A stretch of 5,441 bases of DNA, taken from Saccharothrix sp. ST-888. GTDB lineage: Bacteria > Actinomycetota > Actinomycetes > Streptomycetales > Streptomycetaceae. The stretch spans positions 1 to 5,441 of the forward strand of contig NZ_JYJF01000197.1 in the NCBI RefSeq assembly GCF_000955975.1, given 5' to 3'. The notes beneath the pieces are model-generated. The model had not been told where the DNA came from. It searched no databases and saw only the letters and a program-made list of their open reading frames with translations. Within the stretch, counting starts at the first letter, position 1. Every line of letters begins with the position of its first letter. The position numbers and the translations under genes were made by a program. This document shows positions 1 through 4,528 of the stretch, piece after piece.

Positions 1-123
1 GATCGGGAGCTGGAGGCTGCGGCCGATCTTCTGCAGGCCCTGCAGCAGGTTCTGGCCGAACTGCTTGGCGGGGGAAGGGGCCGGTGCCGCAGCGGGCGTC
101 GATGCCTGCGCAGTCGTACTCAT
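1..123 (-). CDS. nagE2: PTS GlcNAc-type EIIC permease, N-terminal 41 codons only (nagE2-like)
   Basis: Partial gene that runs off the left edge; only the first 41 residues are visible. The protein begins MSTTAQAST, then an Ala/Pro-rich cytoplasmic tail, and from about residue 21 reads QFGQNLLQGLQKIGRSLQLP. This closely matches residues 16-31 of the complete EIIC encoded at 386-1675 (NLYGGLQKMGRSLQLP), so it is a paralogous glucose/GlcNAc-family EIIC, the membrane channel that imports sugar while EIIB phosphorylates it. The ATG at 123 is chosen because it opens the homologous region and an AGGA sits about 10 nt upstream, a weak ribosome site. A twin DasR-type operator lies 67 bp upstream. In S. 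coelicolor the equivalent gene is, from memory, nagE2, the main GlcNAc permease; the symbol here rests on context and operator, since most of the protein is outside the window. Confidence 0.82.
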   Translation of the reverse strand, partial: MSTTAQASTPAAAPAPSPAKQFGQNLLQGLQKIGRSLQLPI

Positions 124-189
124 GGGGGATGGTTCCTAACGACAGGGCGGCCCGGATCGGGGGAGGTGCCAGGGGGTTCCGAAACCGCG

Positions 190-223
190 AACTGGTCTAC
201 ACCACTAGTGGTGTAGACCAGTT
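190..223. promoter_or_regulatory. Twin DasR operator (dre), 34-bp perfect palindrome
   Basis: Two 16-bp sites abut head to head: ACTGGTCTACACCACT at 191-206 and its exact reverse complement at 207-222. The palindrome extends one further base pair to 190-223. Each site matches the known DasR consensus ACTGGTCTAGACCACT at 15 of 16 positions. DasR is the GntR-family repressor of GlcNAc uptake and chitin genes in streptomycetes and is released by glucosamine-6-phosphate. The site lies in the 262-bp gap between the end of the nagE1-like gene and the start of the nagE2-like gene, 67 bp before the latter's ATG, so it most likely represses nagE2. Being a perfect inverted repeat it could also fold as a cruciform or RNA hairpin, but the consensus match makes operator the first reading. 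Confidence 0.88.
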
Positions 224-353
224 TTGTAGCACGTGTGGACAAGGGGGGGAAGGGTCGGAAGGCGCGCAGGTCGGAAGTGCTATGAAATCGAAACCTTGTT
301 GCCGATTAATGATCATGATTACCCGGCGTGATCGTGATTTTGGAGAGTTGCGC

Positions 354-375
354 AACAAAAACACCGTCGGTGGTG
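354..375 (-). terminator. Possible weak terminator of nagE1
   Basis: Read on the minus strand just after the nagE1 stop, there is a short hairpin, CACC (375-372), loop of 6, GGTG (365-362), followed directly by TTTTTGTT (361-354). The U-rich tail is unusual in this GC-rich DNA and favours a Rho-independent terminator. The stem is only 4 bp, so termination may be partial and some transcript may continue into nagE2. Confidence 0.35.
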
Positions 376-385
376 AAGGCGCAGG

Positions 386-1675
386 TCAGTCCTTGGTGAC
401 GTCCTCGACCTCGGACTCGTCCTCGCGCCCCAGGGTCTTCAGATCGAACCTGACGATGATGGAGCGGAACAGTGCGTAGTACGCCAGTGCGAAGCAGAGT
501 CCGATCGGAATGATCAGCCACGGTCTGGTGGCCAGTCCCCAGTTGATCACGTAGTCGATCAGGCCCGCCGAGAAGCTGAAGCCGTCGTGCACCCCGAGCC
601 CCCAGGTGACGGCCATCGACACGCCCGTCAGTACGGCGTGCACCGCATACAGCGCGGGCGCGATGTAGGCGAAGGAGTACTCGATCGGCTCGGTGACGCC
701 GGTGACGAAGGAGGTCAGTGCCATCGAGGTCATCAGGCCGTAGATCTCCTTGCGGCGGTGCGGCTTGGCGGAGTGCGCGATGGCCATCGCGGCGGCGGGC
801 AGCGCGAACATCATGATCGGGAAGAACCCCGAGGTGAACTGCCCGGCCGTCGGGTCGCCTGCCAGAAAGCGCGGGATGTCGCCGTGGACCGTGCTGCCGT
901 CCGGTTTGACGAAGTCGCCGAACTGGAACCAGACGAAGGTGTTCAGCAGCTGGTGCATGCCGATCAGCAGCAGCGCGCGGTTGCCGAGGCCGAAGATGCC
1001 CGAACCGACCGCGCCCAGGTCGGAGAGCCACCTGCTGAAGGAGGTGAGCGCGTCCCCGACCGGCGGCCAGACCCACAGGGCGAGGCAGGCGAGGGCGAGC
1101 CCGACCAGGGCGGTGATCATCGGCACGAGCCGGCGGCCGTTGAAGAAGCCGAGCCAGTCCACCAGTCTGGTCCGGTGGAACCGCACCCACAGCCAGGCGG
1201 AGGCCAGGCCGATCAGAATGCCGCCCAGTACGCCCGGGTTCTGGTACGTCGCCGCTGCCGCCCGCGCCGAGGAGAAGTCCACGCACTGGTCGCCGACCAG
1301 CACGGTCGGCGCCTTGCAGGCGACCGGGAAGGCGTGCAGCACCTTGTAGTAGACGAGGAAGCCGACGACGGCGGCGAGCGCGGTGGAGCCGTCGGCCTTC
1401 TTGGCCATGCCGATCGCCACACCGACGCAGAACAGCAGCGGCAGGCCGAGCGAGGAGTCCAGCAGCGCACCGCCCGCGGCGGCGAAGACCCGGGCCACGT
1501 TGTCCCAGCCGAGACCGTCCTTGCCGAAGACGTCATCCTGGCCGAGCCCGTTCAACAGGCCCGCCGCGGGCAGCACCGCCACCGGGAGCTGGAGGCTGCG
1601 CCCCATCTTCTGCAGGCCGCCGTAGAGGTTGTGCCACCACGGGGTCCGGGGAGCCGCGGCGCCTGCTGAACTCAT
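386..1675 (-). CDS. nagE1: PTS N-acetylglucosamine-type EIIC permease (nagE1-like)
   Basis: A 429-residue integral membrane EIIC of the glucose/GlcNAc family: it transports the sugar, probably GlcNAc, while the EIIB partner phosphorylates it. Visible family marks are GRSLQLPVAVLPAAGLL (25-41), FFNGRRLVPMIT (177-188), GMHQLLNTFVWF (239-250), GDIPRFLAGDPTAGQF (265-280) followed by a hydrophobic FFPIMMFALPAAAMAI, and the sugar-site motif GVTEPIEY (326-333). The C-terminus is a short acidic tail (EDESEVEDVTKD) with no fused EIIB or EIIA domain; a separate EIIB is divergently encoded at 2059. The ATG at 1675 is chosen over an in-frame GTG 44 codons upstream: it has GGAGGG five bases before it, and the extension is Arg/Pro-rich and would start inside the DasR site. 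Substrate is inferred from motifs and dre sites; glucose or another amino sugar cannot be excluded. Confidence 0.9.
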   Translation of the reverse strand: MSSAGAAAPRTPWWHNLYGGLQKMGRSLQLPVAVLPAAGLLNGLGQDDVFGKDGLGWDNVARVFAAAGGALLDSSLGLPLLFCVGVAIGMAKKADGSTALAAVVGFLVYYKVLHAFPVACKAPTVLVGDQCVDFSSARAAAATYQNPGVLGGILIGLASAWLWVRFHRTRLVDWLGFFNGRRLVPMITALVGLALACLALWVWPPVGDALTSFSRWLSDLGAVGSGIFGLGNRALLLIGMHQLLNTFVWFQFGDFVKPDGSTVHGDIPRFLAGDPTAGQFTSGFFPIMMFALPAAAMAIAHSAKPHRRKEIYGLMTSMALTSFVTGVTEPIEYSFAYIAPALYAVHAVLTGVSMAVTWGLGVHDGFSFSAGLIDYVINWGLATRPWLIIPIGLCFALAYYALFRSIIVRFDLKTLGREDESEVEDVTKD

Positions 1676-1680
1676 CCTCG

Positions 1681-1686
1681 CCCTCC
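1681..1686 (-). promoter_or_regulatory. Ribosome binding site of nagE1
   Basis: GGAGGG on the minus strand, 5 nt before the ATG at 1675. It decides the start codon: the longer in-frame reading from 1807 has no comparable site. Confidence 0.75.
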
Positions 1687-1792
1687 GAGTGCGGTGGCCG
1701 TCGGGTCGGAGCGGCCGACGGGACCGGCCGACGGGAACAGCCGATCGCGGAACGCCGGGGCCCGGTCCCGCGTTGAGTGGAGTGCACCTAAT

Positions 1793-1808
1793 ATTGGTGT
1801 AGACCACT
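1793..1808. promoter_or_regulatory. DasR operator (dre) between nagE1 and nagF
   Basis: ATTGGTGTAGACCACT matches the DasR consensus ACTGGTCTAGACCACT at 14 of 16 positions. It lies 118 bp upstream of the nagE1 start and 250 bp upstream of the nagF start. A single site in a divergent region can control both directions, so it is the likely shared switch that couples EIIC and EIIB expression to amino-sugar supply. Confidence 0.8.
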
Positions 1809-1813
1809 ATCGG

Positions 1814-1819
1814 TAGATT
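1814..1819 (+). promoter_or_regulatory. Candidate -10 box for nagF
   Basis: TAGATT fits the streptomycete housekeeping -10 pattern (TAGRRT) and starts 5 bp after the dre site, so bound DasR would cover the -35 region and block it. No good -35 hexamer is visible. It would give a leader of roughly 230 nt before nagF, which is long, so a closer promoter remains possible. Confidence 0.28.
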
Positions 1820-2058
1820 CGGCTGCGCCGGACTCGGGTCCCACTGTTCGTCATCCTCGGGTGAAGATCAGTAACGTGCGCGCCGGAATGCTCCATAAGT
1901 GGACTAACGTGGCATACCGGTCAGTCTCGGGTGATGCTGGTCGCGCTGCCCGACGGCGCGACATCTGAGCCCGCATCAACTCCGGCAGTGACCACACCGC
2001 ACCGAGCAGGACGGCACCCGGCAGAGCAGCCGACGCGCCGAGACAGAGGGAGAAAGAC

Positions 2059-2295
2059 ATGGCCAGCAAGGCTGAGAAGATCGTCGCCGGCCTCGGCGGG
2101 ATCGACAACATCGAAGAGGTCGAGGGCTGCATCACCCGCCTGCGGACCGAGGTCGTCAACCCCGAGCTCGTCGATGAAGCCGCCCTCAAGGCCGCCGGAG
2201 CCCACGGTGTGGTGAAGATGGGTACCGCGATCCAGGTCGTCATCGGCACCGACGCCGACCCGATCGCCGGTGAGATCGAGGACATGATGGACTGA
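2059..2295 (+). CDS. nagF: PTS EIIB component, free-standing (nagF-like)
   Basis: A 78-residue cytoplasmic EIIB of the glucose/GlcNAc family. It takes phosphate from EIIA on a cysteine and passes it to the sugar as EIIC imports it. The active cysteine is C24 in the motif VEGCITRLRTEV (21-32). The later GAHGVVKMGTAIQVVIG (47-63) is the family's second conserved strand region. At about 80 residues it is a complete single EIIB domain, not a fragment. The ATG at 2059 follows a GAGGGAG sequence about 7 nt upstream. It faces away from the nagE1-like EIIC across a region with a DasR site, and should serve both EIIC proteins here. In S. coelicolor the counterpart is, from memory, NagF. Domain identity is firm; the symbol follows from context. 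Confidence 0.9.
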   Translation: MASKAEKIVAGLGGIDNIEEVEGCITRLRTEVVNPELVDEAALKAAGAHGVVKMGTAIQVVIGTDADPIAGEIEDMMD

Positions 2296-2348
2296 GCCCA
2301 CGGGCTCACCGCGAAGGCCCACCGACCGCACGGCCGGTGGGCCTTCGC
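2293..2348 (+). terminator. Tandem-hairpin terminator of nagF
   Basis: The main hairpin is a perfect 14-bp stem (2311-2324 with 2335-2348, starting GCGAAGGCCCACCG) with a 10-nt loop. A smaller hairpin, TGAGCC/GGCTCA (2293-2298 with 2303-2308), includes the nagF stop codon. There is no T-run, as is common for GC-rich streptomycete terminators. It insulates rph from the PTS gene. Confidence 0.8.
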
Positions 2349-2379
2349 ACATGCTGCGAGCACACCGGCCACGAGCGAC

Positions 2380-2385
2380 TAGGCT
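2380..2385 (+). promoter_or_regulatory. -10 box of rph, predicted leaderless start
   Basis: TAGGCT lies 8 nt before the rph ATG, so transcription should begin at or within a couple of bases of the start codon. The only SD-like element, GGAGG at 2387-2391, is 2 nt from the ATG, too close for normal pairing. The -35 region is not recognisable. The same hexamer occurs before the tRNA gene at 4469-4474. Confidence 0.5.
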
Positions 2386-2393
2386 CGGAGGCT

Positions 2394-3119
<726 letters not shown>

Positions 3120-3133
3120 CCTCCCGTCAGGGC

Positions 3134-3186
3134 CGGACGGGTTCCGGGTGCGGCCGCTGTACAGGCCGGGCCCGGAACCCGTACCG
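3134..3186 (+). terminator. Hairpin terminator of rph
   Basis: A perfect 12-bp stem, ACGGGTTCCGGG (3137-3148) with CCCGGAACCCGT (3171-3182), extends by three more pairs (3134-3136 with 3184-3186) across one bulged base. The 22-nt loop holds a smaller 5-bp hairpin (CGGCC/GGCCG). It begins 15 nt after the rph stop. There is no T-run. Confidence 0.75.
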
Positions 3187-3209
3187 TTCGGCGCAGTGGT
3201 CCGGCTCCG

Positions 3210-3236
3210 GGAACCATCGGCACCTCGGTGGTCGTC
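3210..3236 (+). promoter_or_regulatory. Possible ECF-sigma (SigE-type) promoter for the lipoprotein gene
   Basis: GGAACC (3210-3215) and CGTC (3233-3236) separated by 17 nt resemble the AAC / CGTC elements of extracytoplasmic-function sigma promoters. Transcription would start near 3243-3246, leaving a leader of about 37 nt with a proper ribosome site. A cell-envelope stress promoter would suit a lipoprotein gene. Both elements are short and could occur by chance. Confidence 0.3.
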
Positions 3237-3281
3237 ATCCGTTACCGGACCAGCCCCAGCGCCATCACCGGAGGAACAGCG

Positions 3282-3671
3282 ATGCAGCACAGCATCAACC
3301 GCTCCACCACCCTTGCCGTGGCCGCACTCATCCTCCTCCTGCCACTCAGCGCCGTCAGCTGCTCCGCCGCCCAGAAGGCGATCGACTGCGGCAACACCGC
3401 CGTGAAGATCACCGGCGATGTCGCGGACGCCGGAACCGCCTTCAACAACGCCGACAAGGACCCGCAGGCGGCGGGCCAGGCCCTGCAGAAGCTCAAGAAG
3501 GACCTCGACCAGCTCGGCCGCAACTCCAGCGACACCGACGTCGCCAAGGCCGTCGGCGACCTCCAGGCCCAGGTCGACAAGGCGCAGACCGCGATCAACG
3601 CCAACCAGGTGCCCGACCTGCAGCCGCTCAGCGACGCGGCGTCCAAGCTCACCAAGGTCTGCACCGGCTGA
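3282..3671 (+). CDS. Small putative lipoprotein of unknown function
   Basis: A 129-residue exported protein that I cannot assign to a named family. A short N-terminus with Arg7 leads into a hydrophobic helix (LAVAALILLLPLSAV, 11-25) and a lipobox-like SAVSC with C27 as the probable lipidated cysteine; alanine rather than leucine at -3 makes the box slightly atypical. The mature part is rich in Ala, Asp, Gln and Lys and looks all-helical (AAGQALQKLKKDLDQLG, DLQAQVDKAQTAI). Two more cysteines, C36 and C127, near either end could form a disulfide. The ATG at 3282 is preceded by GGAGGA (3270-3275) at 6 nt, which decides it against an in-frame GTG at 3228. It sits between rph and rdgB, with its own terminator before it; a function tied to its neighbours is not implied. 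An ordinary secreted protein cleaved by signal peptidase I is the alternative. Confidence 0.82.
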   Translation: MQHSINRSTTLAVAALILLLPLSAVSCSAAQKAIDCGNTAVKITGDVADAGTAFNNADKDPQAAGQALQKLKKDLDQLGRNSSDTDVAKAVGDLQAQVDKAQTAINANQVPDLQPLSDAASKLTKVCTG

Positions 3672-3690
3672 GCCGCGCTCCGCAGGTCAG

Positions 3691-3696
3691 TAGGGT
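3691..3696 (+). promoter_or_regulatory. -10 box of rdgB, predicted leaderless start
   Basis: TAGGGT is a perfect fit to TAGRRT and lies 7 nt before the rdgB ATG, putting the transcript start at or next to the A of the start codon. No Shine-Dalgarno sequence is present between them. A weak -35, CTGAGC (3668-3673), stands 17 nt upstream and overlaps the stop codon of the lipoprotein gene. An alternative GTG start at 3695 overlaps the -10 box itself and can be excluded if this promoter is used. Confidence 0.6.
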
Positions 3697-3703
3697 GGGC
3701 TGC

Positions 3704-4312
3704 ATGACTACCCGACGCCTCGTCCTCGCCACCCGAAACCAGCACAAGGTCGCCGAGCTGCTCGCCATCCTCGGCGACGCGGGCCTGGACGTCGAACTCG
3801 TCGGTGCCGACGCCTACCCCGAGATCCCGGACGTCCCCGAGACCGGCGTCACCTTCGCCGAGAACGCCCTGCTGAAGGCGCACGCCCTGGCCCGCGCCAC
3901 CGGACTGCCCGCCGTCGCCGACGACTCCGGCCTCTGCGTGGACGTGCTGGGCGGCGCCCCCGGCATCTTCTCCGCCCGCTGGGCCGGAAAGCACGGCGAC
4001 GACCGCGCCAACCTGGACCTGCTGCTCGCCCAGCTCTCCGACATCTCCGACCCGCACCGGGCTGCCCACTTCGCCTGCGCCGCCGCGCTCGCCCTCCCCG
4101 ACGGCACCGAGCGCGTGGTCGAGGGCCGCCTGACCGGCACCCTGCGCACCGCCCCGGCCGGCGACGGCGGCTTCGGCTACGACCCGATCCTCGAACCCCT
4201 CGGCGAGACCCGCACCTGCGCCGAGCTGACGGCCGACGAGAAGAACGCCATCAGCCACCGCGGCCAGGCCTTCCGCGCCCTGGCCCCGGTGGTCCGCGAA
4301 CTGCTCGGCTGA
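3704..4312 (+). CDS. rdgB: RdgB/HAM1 non-canonical purine NTP pyrophosphatase
   Basis: A 202-residue cytoplasmic house-cleaning enzyme: it hydrolyses (d)ITP and XTP to the monophosphate plus pyrophosphate, keeping deaminated purines out of DNA and RNA. Length is typical (about 200). Family motifs appear in order: LATRNQHKVAEL (8-19), the triphosphate-binding segment; VTFAENALLKA (49-59); ADDSGLCVDVLGGAPGIFSAR (72-92), with D73/D74, one of which is the likely catalytic base; GGFGYDPI (155-162); and SHRGQAFRAL (184-193) of the base pocket. The ATG at 3704 yields the usual start just before the first strand. It follows the lipoprotein gene by 32 nt but appears to have its own leaderless promoter. 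A strong terminator follows the stop. In mycobacteria rdgB directly follows rph, so the pairing is conserved. Confidence 0.96.
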   Translation: MTTRRLVLATRNQHKVAELLAILGDAGLDVELVGADAYPEIPDVPETGVTFAENALLKAHALARATGLPAVADDSGLCVDVLGGAPGIFSARWAGKHGDDRANLDLLLAQLSDISDPHRAAHFACAAALALPDGTERVVEGRLTGTLRTAPAGDGGFGYDPILEPLGETRTCAELTADEKNAISHRGQAFRALAPVVRELLG

Positions 4313-4335
4313 CACGACGTCGGCCGGGAAAGCGA

Positions 4336-4376
4336 AAGCCCTTCTTCCTTCGAATCGAAGGAAGAAGGGCTTCTTT
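4336..4376. terminator. Strong terminator after rdgB, probably bidirectional
   Basis: A perfect 17-bp stem (4336-4352 with 4356-4372; core CCCTTCTTCCTTCG) closes a 3-nt loop and is followed on the plus strand by a T-rich tail TTCTTT (4371-4376). On the minus strand the stem is followed by TTTCGCTTT. It therefore can end rdgB transcripts from the left and tRNA transcripts from the right; the tRNA 3' end is only about 11 nt away. Confidence 0.9.
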
Positions 4377-4382
4377 GACAGG

Positions 4383-4457
4383 TACGCCCGGTGGGACTCG
4401 AACCCACGACCCTGCGGACCTAAACCGCAGCCCTCTCGCCAGCTGGGGTACGGGCGC
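4383..4457 (-). tRNA. tRNA-Leu (anticodon UAG), atypical short variable loop
   Basis: A 75-nt cloverleaf on the minus strand. The acceptor stem pairs GCGCCCG with CGGGCGT (one G1-U72 wobble) and has A73, the leucine discriminator. The anticodon stem TGCGG/CCGCA encloses loop TTTAGGT, giving anticodon UAG (4422-4420) that reads leucine CUA/CUG, with G37 as usual for such tRNAs. The T arm is GTGGG-TTCGAGT-CCCAC. Between the anticodon and T stems are only five bases (GGGTC), a type I variable loop, whereas bacterial leucine tRNAs normally have a long arm. The D arm has GG but only three clean pairs. After A73 the genome reads CCT, so CCA is not fully encoded and the end must be trimmed and completed. 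It is not an amber suppressor, which would need CUA. It could be a specialised or minor isoacceptor, or mischarged. Confidence 0.85.
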
Positions 4458-4468
4458 CTGGCACAGCC

Positions 4469-4474
4469 AGCCTA
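4469..4474 (-). promoter_or_regulatory. -10 box of the tRNA gene
   Basis: TAGGCT on the minus strand predicts a transcript start near 4461-4463, giving a 5' leader of only about 5 nt before the mature tRNA. The hexamer is identical to the one before rph. The -35 region (around 4492-4498) has no good match. Confidence 0.45.
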
Positions 4475-4502
4475 CCGTCTGCGAATCGCGCGTGGGTAGC
4501 GG

Positions 4503-4521
4503 CAGCCGGCGAGGCCGGCTG
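4503..4521 (-). terminator. Hairpin terminator of the HNH gene
   Basis: A perfect 8-bp stem, CAGCCGGC (4503-4510) with GCCGGCTG (4514-4521), 3-nt loop, located 7 nt after the HNH stop codon. There is no T-run. It separates the HNH transcript from the tRNA promoter. Confidence 0.6.
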
Positions 4522-4528
4522 GGCGTCG

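Larger units (their letters stand above)
1676..2058. other. Divergent intergenic region nagE1/nagF (383 bp)
   Basis: This gap separates the minus-strand EIIC gene from the plus-strand EIIB gene and should hold both promoters. It contains one DasR-type site (1793-1808), a TAGATT box beside it (1814-1819), and on the nagE1 side a 12-bp direct repeat CGGCCGACGGGA at 1712-1723 and 1725-1736, with looser copies flanking it. The nagF side (1820-2058) shows no convincing coding sequence, strong hairpin or second dre site; it may be a long untranslated leader or hide a further promoter that I could not identify. Confidence 0.7.

Noticed and set aside
84..479. Plus-strand ORF crossing the nagE2 start and the dre palindrome
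   Set aside because: It overlaps a permease gene, an operator and the end of nagE1, has no recognisable domain, and has low-complexity composition typical of a shadow frame.
386..1807. Longer 473-residue reading of the nagE1-like gene
   Set aside because: The extra 44 residues are Arg/Pro-rich, unlike EIIC proteins, begin inside the dre site, and lack a ribosome site. The ATG at 1675 has GGAGGG upstream.
1897..1912. AGTGGACTAACGTGGC as a second dre site upstream of nagF
   Set aside because: It matches the DasR consensus at only 9 of 16 positions, with the right half-site destroyed; this is close to chance.
1931..2215. 94-residue plus-strand ORF overlapping nagF out of frame
   Set aside because: It has no ribosome site, Arg/Pro/Ser-rich composition from a GC-rich shadow frame, and covers most of the true EIIB gene.
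3197..3252. Inverted repeat TGGTCCGG / CCGGACCA as an operator
   Set aside because: The arms are 40 nt apart and GC-rich; 8-bp matches at this spacing are expected by chance in this DNA, and no known operator fits.
3695..4312. GTG start at 3695 for rdgB
   Set aside because: It overlaps the TAGGGT -10 box, lacks a ribosome site, and adds only three residues (MGC) before the normal family start.
4420..4422. tRNA as an amber (UAG) suppressor
   Set aside because: UAG is the anticodon here, which reads CUA/CUG leucine codons. Reading the UAG stop codon would require anticodon CUA.
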